Source: Chloroflexota bacterium
GTDB lineage: Bacteria > Chloroflexota > Anaerolineae > Aggregatilineales > Phototrophicaceae
Length of the DNA stretch: 58,390 bases
Reading direction: 5' to 3'
Assembly: GCA_014338005.1 (NCBI GenBank)
Contig: QUBZ01000015.1
Span: forward strand, 1 to 58,390
The notes under the pieces were generated by a model that was not told where the DNA came from, did no database searches, and saw only the letters and a list, made by a program, of their open reading frames with translations. Below, in pieces: positions 34,697-42,765 of the stretch (position 1 is the first letter of the stretch; each line of letters opens with the position of its first letter). The translations under genes and the position numbers were made by a program.

Positions 34697-35434
34697 CTAC
34701 TGCAGCGTCATCAGAAAGCTGATGATGTCATTGATCTGCTCGGCGCTCAGTTTTTCACCCAGGTTTTTCTGCATCACGTCCTGGAAACCCGGCACGATAT
34801 ACTCGCCTGGCGTGATGATGGACTGGCGCAGGTAGGCTTCGGCATTCAGGCCGGGGATGCGGGACGCCGCGCGGGTGGCAATCCCGGCCAGCGACGGCCC
34901 AACGATGATGATGTCCGGCTCCAGGGCGTGGCAGGTGGCGCAGATGGCGGGCGGACGTTTAAACCAGTATTCACCGCGCGCCGCCGGCGTATCGGGAACA
35001 GCCGCATCAAAAGCTGCCGGCGCGATAACGCCGATCTCCAGGCCGCCGGCGACCTGAATCGTCCGGGGCGGCCAGCCGGTCTGCTGCTGGCTAACCCATT
35101 CCAAGAAGGCCAGCAGATGGTTTGCCTCGTTCACGGTTAGGCCAAAAGCGGGCATCAACCGCTGTCCGGGATGAAACGCAGCGGGATAAACCAGAAATTC
35201 GCGTAGATAGTCCACCCCGCGCTGGGCATAAATGCCGGTCAGGTCAGGCGCGTAGCTGCCGCCCTGCCCGAAAAGTGTATGGCAGCCCTCGCAGCCGTAA
35301 GCGCGCCAGACGGCCATCCCGGCGGCAGCTTCCGACGGTGGGGCATGATCTTGCAGCGCCGGAATTGATGGCACGGCCAATAGCGCCGCGCCGACGAGCA
35401 GGCAGGCGAAAAAAAAGAGCCGCATGCCGGTCAT
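34697..35434 (-). CDS. NorC-like dihaem cytochrome c
   Basis: 245 aa, N-terminal membrane anchor or signal (MRLFFFACLLVGAALLAVPSI). The first haem domain is NorC-like: C48-EGC-H52 in WRAYGCEGCHTLFGQGGSYAPDLT, Met94 in QRLMPAFGLT, and FLEWVSQQQTGWPP, which matches the NorC end. A second haem domain follows: C165-ATC-H169, GPSLAGIATRAASRIPGLNAEAYLRQSI, with Met221 or a nearby Met as ligand. Ordinary NorC has one haem, so this is an extended form. ATG 35434 overlaps the stop of the 44-aa gene (ATGA), so the two are translationally coupled. Confidence 0.87.
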   Translation of the reverse strand: MTGMRLFFFACLLVGAALLAVPSIPALQDHAPPSEAAAGMAVWRAYGCEGCHTLFGQGGSYAPDLTGIYAQRGVDYLREFLVYPAAFHPGQRLMPAFGLTVNEANHLLAFLEWVSQQQTGWPPRTIQVAGGLEIGVIAPAAFDAAVPDTPAARGEYWFKRPPAICATCHALEPDIIIVGPSLAGIATRAASRIPGLNAEAYLRQSIITPGEYIVPGFQDVMQKNLGEKLSAEQINDIISFLMTLQ

Positions 35435-35565
35435 ACAGGCGCTCCCGCGTTGAGGACAGCGATCAACTGAACGATGGCGTAAAGAATGGCGGCCAGCAGC
35501 AAAACCCACACCACACCGGCGGCCAGCCGCCACAGCCAGCCGGATAACAGCAATTTAGCTTGCAT
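35431..35565 (-). CDS. 44-residue single-helix membrane peptide, first gene of the redox operon
   Basis: Reads MQAKLLLSGWLWRLAAGVVW and continues in one hydrophobic helix to AVLNAGAPV. It overlaps the dihaem cytochrome start by four bases (ATGA) and lies behind a good promoter, so it is very probably translated. Small helices of this kind often stabilise oxidase or reductase complexes (CcoQ/H-like). No family assignment is possible at this length. Confidence 0.65.
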   Translation of the reverse strand: MQAKLLLSGWLWRLAAGVVWVLLLAAILYAIVQLIAVLNAGAPV

Positions 35566-35601
35566 AAAACCTCGTATCAAAGGAAATCTAATTTGCATTT
35601 T

Positions 35602-35630
35602 ATTGTAACAAAACCACCGGCGGCGGTCAA
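35602..35630 (-). promoter_or_regulatory. Promoter of the NorC/NorB-like operon
   Basis: On the minus strand TTGACC (35630-35625), 17-base spacer, TACAAT (35607-35602). It is divergent from the Trm112 promoter, whose -35 box is only 9 bases away, so one regulator could affect both. Confidence 0.75.
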
Positions 35631-35639
35631 AAAAGCGCG

Positions 35640-35668
35640 TTGACGCCCCCACGTTGTAAGGTTATACT
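35640..35668 (+). promoter_or_regulatory. Promoter of the Trm112-like gene
   Basis: TTGACG (35640-35645), 17-base spacer, TATACT (35663-35668), 42 bases before the start codon. Back-to-back with the redox operon promoter. Confidence 0.72.
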
Positions 35669-35709
35669 CTAATTCTTCATAGTTACGCATTTATCAGGAA
35701 CACACGCTC

Positions 35710-35964
35710 ATGACCGACTCCCCTTCCCCGATTGATCCGCAGCTGCTGGAAATTTTGCGCTGTCCGGTCGCCGTTCACTATAAAGACCGGGGCGATGACC
35801 CCGGTCGCCTGGAACTGGTTAAAGGCTGTTGGCTCGTCTGCGCCGACTCCGGCTACAAATACCCGATTCGGGATGGGCTGCCGGTGATGCTGATCGAGGA
35901 AGGCAAACGCTGGAAGGATGTGCCGGTAGACGACCTGCCGGTTCCACCCCCGGCGGCGGAATAA
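35710..35964 (+). CDS. Trm112-family protein
   Basis: 84 aa. The family pattern is clear: PQLLEILRCPVAVHYKDRG, then LVCADSGYKYPIRDGLPVMLIEEGKRW. Bacterial members (YcaR-like) are small zinc-ribbon-related proteins; yeast Trm112 activates methyltransferases. Only two cysteines are left (LRCP and LVCADS), so zinc binding may be lost. It has its own promoter and a strong hairpin after it, so it is a single-gene unit. Partner unknown. Confidence 0.82.
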   Translation: MTDSPSPIDPQLLEILRCPVAVHYKDRGDDPGRLELVKGCWLVCADSGYKYPIRDGLPVMLIEEGKRWKDVPVDDLPVPPPAAE

Positions 35965-35970
35965 AAGCTG

Positions 35971-36002
35971 CGCGCCGGCGGCCAGGCAGCCCCGCCGGCG
36001 CG
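35971..36002 (+). terminator. Strong GC hairpin after the Trm112-like gene
   Basis: CGCGCCGGCGG-type arm (35971-35981) pairs over 11 bp with 35992-36002 around a 10-base loop, followed by AATTT. Probable terminator, although the T-run is short. Confidence 0.6.
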
Positions 36003-36127
36003 AATTTACCCACCATCTAATGCAATTCTTACCGCACTTCTCTATACTATGCCCTCAGACGGAAAAGCGGTAAACTGATCATAATCTGGCCGCGCCAACT
36101 CGTCAGAAAGACTTATTGGGATGTGCT

Positions 36128-36502
36128 ATGGTGTACATCAGCAGACGCGCTTACAGACCTTTTACACCGCCAACCGACGTTATCGAGCTAGCGGACAAAA
36201 TCGTCATTCTGGTCGAGATTGCCGGGATACGCGCCGAGGATTTAAAGATCACGCTGCTCAACCAGAATCTGCTCATCACCGGTTTTCGGGAACGTCCCCG
36301 GCATTCCGGGCCGGCCTATCACCAGGTCGAAATCGTATACGGCGAATTCCGAATTGAAGTCGTCCTGCCCTGGCCGGTCGATTCGGACTCGGTAAGCGCC
36401 AATTATCAGGATGGATTTCTGACGGTCGAGCTGCCGCGTAAAGCCGCCCGCCAGATTCCGGTCGCAGAATTAAAAACCGCCGAAAAACAGGACAATTCGT
36501 AA
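36128..36502 (+). CDS. Small heat shock protein (Hsp20/alpha-crystallin)
   Basis: 124 aa holdase chaperone. Alpha-crystallin core: [39 protein letters not shown], then [18 protein letters not shown] and [15 protein letters not shown]. The usual C-terminal I-x-I/V appears as IPV. The N-terminal arm is very short (about 15 residues). A TTG at 36116 could extend it, but ATG 36128 is preferred. Its stop is two bases before the Lon start, so the holdase and the protease are co-translated. I found no CIRCE element upstream (36003-36127). Confidence 0.9.
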   Translation: MVYISRRAYRPFTPPTDVIELADKIVILVEIAGIRAEDLKITLLNQNLLITGFRERPRHSGPAYHQVEIVYGEFRIEVVLPWPVDSDSVSANYQDGFLTVELPRKAARQIPVAELKTAEKQDNS

Positions 36503-36504
36503 CT

Positions 36505-39078
36505 ATGACCGACGAATTCGGGAAGCTGTATTACGCTTTCGACGAATCCCTGCCCGAACAAGAGTTTGATGTCACCGTCAGCGACGAAGAAAGCGAAAAC
36601 GAAGCTGACTTCGCCCAGCCCCAGCCGGAAATCCCGGCGGAACTGCCGATCCTGCCGCTGCGCGGGCTGGTCGTTTACCCGCAGACGGCCATACCGCTGA
36701 CCGTTGGGCAGCCGCGCAGCATCAAACTGGTGGATGATGTTGTATCCGGCGACCGGCTGATCGGCCTCGTAGCGGCCAAAGACCCCAGCCTGGAAACGCC
36801 GGGGCCGGACGATGTGTACCGCATCGGTACGCTGGCGTCCATTCACCGGCTGTTCCGCGCGCCGGACGGCACGATTCGCCTGCTGGTGCAGGGCATCGCG
36901 CGCATCGAAATTGACGAATATACCAGCCTGGAACCCTACCTGCGGGCGAAAATTCACGCCACGCCGGAGCGCAGCGAGGACACGCTGGAGGTGGAAGCTC
37001 TGGTGCGGAACGTGGTCAACCAGTTCACCCGGCTGGCCGACCTGGTGCCGAGCATCCCCGGCGAACTCATTTCCTCGGCACTGAACGTGGATGACCCCTT
37101 GCAGCTGGTATATGCCGTTGCGACCTATATTCGCATTAACCTGGACGACGCCCAGGAAATCCTGGAGCTGGACAGCACCGACGCTAAACTGCGCCGGCTG
37201 ATGGGCATCCTCACCAAAGAACTGGAAGTGCTGGAACTGGGCCGCAAAATCCAGACCGAAGCCCAGTCGGAGATGGAAAAAGTCCAGCGCGAGTATTTCC
37301 TGCGCGAGCAGCTTAAAGCCATCCAGCGCGAACTGGGCGAAGGCGACGAGCAGATCGCCGAAATCGAAAACTTCCGCAAGCGCATCGCCGAAGCCGGCAT
37401 GACCGAAGAAGCGGAAAAAGAAGCCCTGCGCGAACTCGACCGCCTGTCGAAACTGCCGACGGCGGCAGCCGAGTACGGCGTCATCCGCACCTACCTGGAC
37501 TGGCTGACCAACCTGCCCTGGTCGAAACGCACCGACGACCGGCTGGACATCGCCCACGCCCGCGAGGTGCTGGAAGAAGACCATTACGGCCTGAAGGACA
37601 TCAAAGAACGCATCCTCGAATACCTGGCGGTGCGTAAGCTGCGCGCCGAGCGCGAGGTGGATAAAAAAGAGGAAAAAGAAGCCACCGACTACATCATCCG
37701 GCGGGAGCGGCGCGGCGCGATTCTGTGTTTTGTCGGGCCGCCCGGCGTGGGTAAAACCTCGCTTGGCGCGTCCATCGCACGGGCGATGGGACGCCGGTTT
37801 ATCCGCATGAGCTTGGGCGGTGTGCGGGATGAGGCCGAAATTCGCGGCTTCCGGCGCACCTACATCGGCGCGATGCCGGGCCGCATCATCCAGACGCTGC
37901 GCCGCGTGGAGTCGCGCAATCCGGTCATCATGCTGGATGAAGTGGACAAACTGGGACGGGATTTCCGGGGCGACCCGGCCAGCGCCCTGCTGGAAGTGCT
38001 GGACCCGGAGCAGAACGCCGAGTTCCGCGATCATTACCTGGATGTGGCTTTTGACCTGAGCGAGGTGTTTTTCATCACCACCGCCAACGAACTTGAACCG
38101 ATTCCCGGCCCGCTGCGCGACCGCATGGAGATCATCCACCTAAGCGGCTACACCGAACAGGAAAAAGTCGCCATCGCAGAGCAGTACCTCGTGCCGCGCC
38201 AGATCAAAGAAAACGGCCTGCGCCCGGAGGAGATCGAGTTTAATACCGGGGCGCTGCAGCTGATCGTGCGCGACTACACCCGCGAGGCCGGCGTCCGTAT
38301 GCTGGAGCGCGAGATCGGCAAGGTGGCGCGCAAGGTCGTCACCCGCATCGCCGAAGGCAAGCTGGATAAAGCCGTGATTGACGAAAAACAAATCCGCGAT
38401 CTGCTCGGCAGGCCGCGTTACGGCTACCGCGAGGAGATCGAGGAGCGCACCGACCTGCCCGGCGTGGCGACCGGCCTGGCCTGGACGCCGGTCGGCGGCG
38501 ACGTGCTGTTCGTCGAGGCGGCGCGGATGCCCGGCGGCAAGGGATTCCAGTACACCGGGCAGTTGGGCGAGGTGATGCAGGAAAGCGCCCGCACCGCCCT
38601 CAGCTACGTGCGCTCGAAGGCCACCGACCTGGGCATTGATGCGCGATTTTTTGAAACCGGCGACATTCACCTGCATGTTCCGGCGGGCGCTGTCCCCAAG
38701 GATGGCCCCTCCGCCGGCATCACGATGGCGGTGGCGCTGGCCTCGCTGTTAACCGGGCGTCCGGTGCGGAAGAACGTCGCCATGACCGGCGAGATCACCC
38801 TGCGCGGGCTGGTGCTGCCGGTGGGCGGCATCAAGGATAAAGTGCTGGCGGCGCATCGTTTCGGTGTGGATACGGTCATCCTGCCCAAAAAGAACGAAAA
38901 CGACCTGGATGACCTGCCGGAAGAAGTCCGCAGCCAGCTCACTTTCGTGATGGCGGAGCGCGTGGACGAAGTGCTGGCGGCGGCGCTGGAGCCGCCCAAA
39001 GACGCCAACGGCCAGGTGCAGGCCGAAGCTCCCCTGGCCGCCGATGCAGCCGATACAAAAGAAGGCCAGCCGGCTTAA
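36505..39078 (+). CDS. lon: ATP-dependent Lon protease (LonA)
   Basis: 857 aa. N-terminal substrate domain ([22 protein letters not shown]), coiled-coil region with [25 protein letters not shown]+ module with Walker [21 protein letters not shown] near 411-419 and Walker [12 protein letters not shown]. Protease domain with catalytic S736 in [14 protein letters not shown] and K779 in [11 protein letters not shown]. Soluble cytoplasmic hexamer that degrades damaged proteins. Directly behind hsp20, so held clients could pass to it. Rho-independent terminator at 39110. Confidence 0.97.
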   Translation: MTDEFGKLYYAFDESLPEQEFDVTVSDEESENEADFAQPQPEIPAELPILPLRGLVVYPQTAIPLTVGQPRSIKLVDDVVSGDRLIGLVAAKDPSLETPGPDDVYRIGTLASIHRLFRAPDGTIRLLVQGIARIEIDEYTSLEPYLRAKIHATPERSEDTLEVEALVRNVVNQFTRLADLVPSIPGELISSALNVDDPLQLVYAVATYIRINLDDAQEILELDSTDAKLRRLMGILTKELEVLELGRKIQTEAQSEMEKVQREYFLREQLKAIQRELGEGDEQIAEIENFRKRIAEAGMTEEAEKEALRELDRLSKLPTAAAEYGVIRTYLDWLTNLPWSKRTDDRLDIAHAREVLEEDHYGLKDIKERILEYLAVRKLRAEREVDKKEEKEATDYIIRRERRGAILCFVGPPGVGKTSLGASIARAMGRRFIRMSLGGVRDEAEIRGFRRTYIGAMPGRIIQTLRRVESRNPVIMLDEVDKLGRDFRGDPASALLEVLDPEQNAEFRDHYLDVAFDLSEVFFITTANELEPIPGPLRDRMEIIHLSGYTEQEKVAIAEQYLVPRQIKENGLRPEEIEFNTGALQLIVRDYTREAGVRMLEREIGKVARKVVTRIAEGKLDKAVIDEKQIRDLLGRPRYGYREEIEERTDLPGVATGLAWTPVGGDVLFVEAARMPGGKGFQYTGQLGEVMQESARTALSYVRSKATDLGIDARFFETGDIHLHVPAGAVPKDGPSAGITMAVALASLLTGRPVRKNVAMTGEITLRGLVLPVGGIKDKVLAAHRFGVDTVILPKKNENDLDDLPEEVRSQLTFVMAERVDEVLAAALEPPKDANGQVQAEAPLAADAADTKEGQPA

Positions 39079-39109
39079 CGGCAAAAAGCTGTCTCGTCAT
39101 GGGGAGTGG

Positions 39110-39136
39110 ACAAGGGGCTTAAAGCCCCTTGTTTTT
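39110..39136 (+). terminator. Rho-independent terminator of hsp20-lon
   Basis: ACAAGGGG and CCCCTTGT arms around CTTAAAG, then TTTTT. It lies 31 bases after the lon stop. Confidence 0.88.
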
Positions 39137-39286
39137 GGCCTTCAGTACGCTGGACAGGCCGCCGCCAAATACGGTAAACTTGCATTACTTGTGTTACATG
39201 ATGCTGTTCGTGTGACCTCACCGGAGAACGTCGTGTTCCCCCGGCTGATAACTTTACGAACAACAAACCAGAAAAGGGGACGAGCT

Positions 39287-39643
39287 GTGCCCAAAGTGAT
39301 GATCGTGGATGACGACCGGAATACCGTCAAACTGCTGCAAACTCTGCTGGAACTGGACGGTTTCGAGGTAGTCGTTTCCCCGCGCGGCGCGGATGTCGTG
39401 CCGGTGGCGGAACAAACTTCTCCCGATATTTTTTTGATGGATTACCACTTGGCTGATATGGACGGCGTGGACGCCGTGCGCCAGCTTCGCGCCCACGAGC
39501 GTTTTGCCAACGCCCCCATCGTCATGACTTCGGGGCTGGATGTGAGCGACGAAGCAATGGAAGCCGGCGCGACGACCTTCCTGATTAAACCGTTTGAACC
39601 AGGCGATCTGTCTCCGCTGTTCAACAAGTTGTTAGCAGGATAA
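39287..39643 (+). CDS. Single-domain response regulator (CheY-like receiver)
   Basis: 118 aa phosphoryl-accepting domain with no output domain. Acidic pocket in KVMIVDDDRNT, phospho-acceptor Asp in DIFLMDYHLADMDG, switch Thr in IVMTSG, and the conserved Lys in TFLIKPFEPGD. The reading frame is open to 39044 across the lon terminator. I chose GTG 39287 with AAAGGGGA six bases upstream, because the receiver beta-strand begins at once. It is 8 bp before the PHP/AlbA_2 gene, so the two are likely one unit. Confidence 0.9.
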   Translation: MPKVMIVDDDRNTVKLLQTLLELDGFEVVVSPRGADVVPVAEQTSPDIFLMDYHLADMDGVDAVRQLRAHERFANAPIVMTSGLDVSDEAMEAGATTFLIKPFEPGDLSPLFNKLLAG

Positions 39644-39651
39644 ACTCAGGC

Positions 39652-41409
39652 GTGGCTACTCGCAAAAAATCGCGCTTAACCTGGTATCGGATGGATTTGC
39701 ATCTCCATACCCCAGCTTCTGCCGACTACCAGGAGCCTGCCGCCAGTTATCTCGACATCCTCCATAAAGCCGAATTTCGCGGCCTGGACATCATCGCGTT
39801 CACCGATCACAACACAGTCGCCGGGTACGCGGCCATGCTGCGCGAAATTGACCGGCTGGCCTTTCTCGAAAAACTGGGCCGCGCCCAACCGGAAGAACAG
39901 CGCCTGCTGGCCGAATATCGCCGCCTGCTGGACAAAATTCTCGTGCTGCCCGGTTTCGAGTTCACGGCCACATTCGGTTTTCACATCCTGGGCGTTTTTT
40001 CGCCCGCCGTACCCATTCGCCAGTTGGAACACCTGCTGCTGAACCTGAACGTACCGCCGACCGCGCTGGACGCCGGCAGTTCGGAGGTCGGCGCATCGTC
40101 CGACGTGCTGACGGCCTACCGGCTGATTCACGAAGCCGGGGGAATCTGCATCGCCGCCCATGCCAACAGCAGTCACGGCGTTGCCATGCGCGGTTTCGAC
40201 TTCGGCGGGCAGACCAAAATCGCCTATACGCAGGATCGCCACCTGCACGCCCTGGAAGTTACCGACCTGGGACGCGGTGGACGCACCAGCACCGAACGCT
40301 TTTTTAACGGCACAAAACCGGAATATCCGCGCCGGATGCGCTGCATCCAGGGGTCAGACGCGCACCGCGTTAACGCGCTTTCTGAACGGGGCGGCAAAAC
40401 TACTCATCTGGGTGTGGGCGACCGCGTGACGGAAGTGCTGCTGCCGGAGCGTTCGTTCGAGGCGCTGCTGGAAATGTTCCAGGGCGGCGACTTTTCGCGC
40501 ACGCGCCCGTACAACCCCAGCCGCCAGCCGCTGGATTACATCCAGGCGGCGCGCGAGGAAGGGCCGAGCCTGGTGCAGGCTTTCCACGAGTCCATGACCC
40601 AAAAGGGCGGCAAACTGTACGCCATCATCGCCGACGTGTGCGCTTTTGCCAATACCAACGGCGGCACGATTTACGTGGGTGTCAGCGCGGACAAGAAAAA
40701 ACCGCCGGAAGGCATTATTAACCCGCAGGACAGCGTGGAAATCCTGCGGCGGGAGATCAGCCGGATGCTGGCGCCAACCCTGGATGTAGAAATAGATGTC
40801 CAGGAGACGCAGGGCAAGCCGGTCATTCGCATTCAGGTGCCGTCCGGCAGCGACCGCCCCTACGCCATTGAGGAATACAAAATCTACGTACGCGACGAAG
40901 CCGAAACCAGCCTGGCCGTCCGCGATGAGATTGTGAATCTCGTCCGCCAGGGGGTTATCATCCAGCAGGAAGAAACGCAGCCGGAAAGCGAAGCCCCGCT
41001 CCAGCCGCCCCTGCCTGCTCCTGAAGCGCCCGCGCCGGAAGCGACACCCCCTGGCATCGCCCCGCCCCGCGCCGGGGTGGAGATCGTCGGCGTGGAAACC
41101 CGCGACGACACGCGCTATTACATGATGCGCGATCTGCGGAACGGCAACATCGTTAAAAACGTCACCCGGTCATCGGCGCGGCGGCTGTGGCATTACGCCA
41201 TCAAACAGCGCGAGAGCAACCCGGTCAAAGCCGATAAAGTCCAGTGGCATGGCGACATCGGTTTGTGGGCGCGCTACGAAAAACTGGGGGAAACGCGCTA
41301 CGACTTGGTGCAGCGGGAAAACGGCCAGCTTCGCGTGTATTACGGCGTCACCGAAAGCGGGATGTTGGGCGACTGGCAGGTTTTTCTGTCCCCGGAAGAC
41401 GACGAATAA
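39652..41409 (+). CDS. PHP-domain protein fused to an AlbA_2 (Schlafen-like) domain
   Basis: 585 aa, no signal or membrane segment. Residues 10-280 are a PHP metal-dependent phosphoesterase: [39 protein letters not shown] and [10 protein letters not shown] supply the His/Asp ligands. Residues 310-430 are AlbA_2/divergent AAA-4-like: [59 protein letters not shown] Pro/Glu-rich linker (about 440-480) leads to a C-terminal domain starting [32 protein letters not shown] domains hydrolyse phosphoesters or trim nucleic acid ends. Start is GTG 39652. The role with the receiver protein is unknown; stress signalling or defence is possible. Confidence 0.85.
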   Translation: MATRKKSRLTWYRMDLHLHTPASADYQEPAASYLDILHKAEFRGLDIIAFTDHNTVAGYAAMLREIDRLAFLEKLGRAQPEEQRLLAEYRRLLDKILVLPGFEFTATFGFHILGVFSPAVPIRQLEHLLLNLNVPPTALDAGSSEVGASSDVLTAYRLIHEAGGICIAAHANSSHGVAMRGFDFGGQTKIAYTQDRHLHALEVTDLGRGGRTSTERFFNGTKPEYPRRMRCIQGSDAHRVNALSERGGKTTHLGVGDRVTEVLLPERSFEALLEMFQGGDFSRTRPYNPSRQPLDYIQAAREEGPSLVQAFHESMTQKGGKLYAIIADVCAFANTNGGTIYVGVSADKKKPPEGIINPQDSVEILRREISRMLAPTLDVEIDVQETQGKPVIRIQVPSGSDRPYAIEEYKIYVRDEAETSLAVRDEIVNLVRQGVIIQQEETQPESEAPLQPPLPAPEAPAPEATPPGIAPPRAGVEIVGVETRDDTRYYMMRDLRNGNIVKNVTRSSARRLWHYAIKQRESNPVKADKVQWHGDIGLWARYEKLGETRYDLVQRENGQLRVYYGVTESGMLGDWQVFLSPEDDE

Positions 41410-41414
41410 CTGAT

Positions 41415-42023
41415 TTACGCCCGCAGCGGCGTTTTAGCGCGCCGGGACGCCGAATTGTCCTTTTTGTCCTGCTGCGCGGGCAGATAGCGGCTGCGGAACC
41501 ATTCATCCGTCACTGTCCAGGGTTCGCCCGCGCTGCCAATACACAGCCACGCCCCTGCTGGTGCTAATGACGGTTTTTTACTCTCCAGGCTTTGCACCAG
41601 TGTTGGCTCTTTTAGCCGTCTGGCCCAAACCCCAACCGTTTTATAATATGGCTTGCAGCCCAGTTTATACAGGTGCGCCTCGGTCGGCGTGGGTTTCCAA
41701 TCCGGCTCGCTCCAGGGCGCATACGTTTCGCGGAAAATATGCGGCTCGATAGGCCGGGGCGAGTAGGCGTCCAGCGGCTTGCCGGGCGCTTCGCCGGTCT
41801 GGTAGGCAATGTAATACCCGGCAGCAGCGACGATGGTATCCCAGGGTGTTTTGATGGTTTTCGGCGCTTCTTCCGGGGGCAGCCGCCGCGCCATCGTCAC
41901 CTGTTTTCGGCTGGCATAATATCGAAATCCCTGAGCGCGCAGCTCTTTTTCCGTCCATTTGCGCTGGCGAACCACGCGCGGCCCACCCCCCAGAAGTCGC
42001 CGCCAGAAATTCATACCGCCCAT
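41415..42023 (-). CDS. Hypothetical protein with a PGDYG-like C-terminal module
   Basis: 202 aa, soluble, basic. The C-terminal third (KTVGVWARRLKEPTLVQSLE, then APAGAWLCIGSAGEPWTVTDEWFRSRYL) resembles the PGDYG domain pattern, in which a dipeptide tag precedes a small beta barrel. The exact PGDYG core is replaced by LAPAGAWL. The middle has ETYAPWSEPDWKPTPTEAHLYKLGCKPYYK. Function unknown. Possible starts are 42059, 42038 and 42023. A TATAAT at 42055-42060 on the minus strand argues against the first, and GAGAGA precedes 42023. It converges on the PHP gene with a 5-bp gap. Confidence 0.6.
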   Translation of the reverse strand: MGGMNFWRRLLGGGPRVVRQRKWTEKELRAQGFRYYASRKQVTMARRLPPEEAPKTIKTPWDTIVAAAGYYIAYQTGEAPGKPLDAYSPRPIEPHIFRETYAPWSEPDWKPTPTEAHLYKLGCKPYYKTVGVWARRLKEPTLVQSLESKKPSLAPAGAWLCIGSAGEPWTVTDEWFRSRYLPAQQDKKDNSASRRAKTPLRA

Positions 42024-42134
42024 CAGTCTGTCTCTCATCTTCACTCTATAACAATCCATTATAGAGGTATTTGATTAGAATCGCATACGACTATAGTCCG
42101 ATTCAGGATAAGCGGCGGCTTTATCGCCCCTTTT

Positions 42135-42143
42135 TGATATAAT
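42135..42143 (+). promoter_or_regulatory. Extended -10 promoter of the Uma2 gene
   Basis: TGATATAAT (TGn plus a perfect TATAAT at 42138-42143) with no good -35. It lies 30 bases before the Uma2 start codon. Confidence 0.5.
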
Positions 42144-42173
42144 CAACTATCGGAGAGCGAGAGGGTTTCGTCA

Positions 42174-42725
42174 ATGGTATCCCAAACAAAACTGGCGATA
42201 GAAGAATTTGACCGGTTCGCCCTGCTGCCGGAAAACGCGGATAAGATTCTGGAATATATCGGGGGAGAAGTTGTCGAAGTGCCGTCCAATCCTTACGCAT
42301 CGAAGATTTCAGGCATCATTTCTGGTGAACTCTACATCTTCCTGAAGGGTAGAAACCTGGGACATCTCACCGGCGAGGCAGGTGGCTACCGGGTGTCTGG
42401 CGAGCGGTATGCGCCGGATGTCGCCTTTATTGCCTATGACCGGCAGCCGGAACTGGTGATTGAAGGCTATAACCCGAATCCGCCTGATCTGGCCGTTGAA
42501 GTGGATTTTCCCTCGACCTACCAGTCGCAGAAGGAACTGCGGACGAAAGTGGTGAATTATCTTGCCGCCGGCACAATGGTCTGGGTGGTGCTGCCGGAAA
42601 CGAAACAGGTTGAGGTCTACGTCCCCGGCCAGCCGATGAAGCTGCTCGGTCTGGACGGCACGCTGGACGGCGGCAACGTGCTGCCCGGTTTCACGCTGGC
42701 GGTGAAGGATATTTTTGCGGAGTGA
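42174..42725 (+). CDS. Uma2-family (DUF820) PD-(D/E)XK endonuclease-like protein
   Basis: 183 aa. Family pattern: ILEYIGGEVVEVPSNPYAS at the start, catalytic-type residues in RYAPDVAFIA and PPDLAVEVDFPSTYQSQKELRTKVVNYLAAGTMVWVVLPETKQV, ending LDGGNVLPGFTLAVKDIF. Expanded in Cyanobacteria and Chloroflexota, with role mostly unknown. The usual catalytic EV is kept (AVEVDF). Own promoter at 42135. Single gene, convergent with the flavoprotein gene (40-bp gap). Confidence 0.88.
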   Translation: MVSQTKLAIEEFDRFALLPENADKILEYIGGEVVEVPSNPYASKISGIISGELYIFLKGRNLGHLTGEAGGYRVSGERYAPDVAFIAYDRQPELVIEGYNPNPPDLAVEVDFPSTYQSQKELRTKVVNYLAAGTMVWVVLPETKQVEVYVPGQPMKLLGLDGTLDGGNVLPGFTLAVKDIFAE

Positions 42726-42765
42726 TCGGGACCCCAACGCAGCCTGCGCGCCTTTGCGTTGAAAC

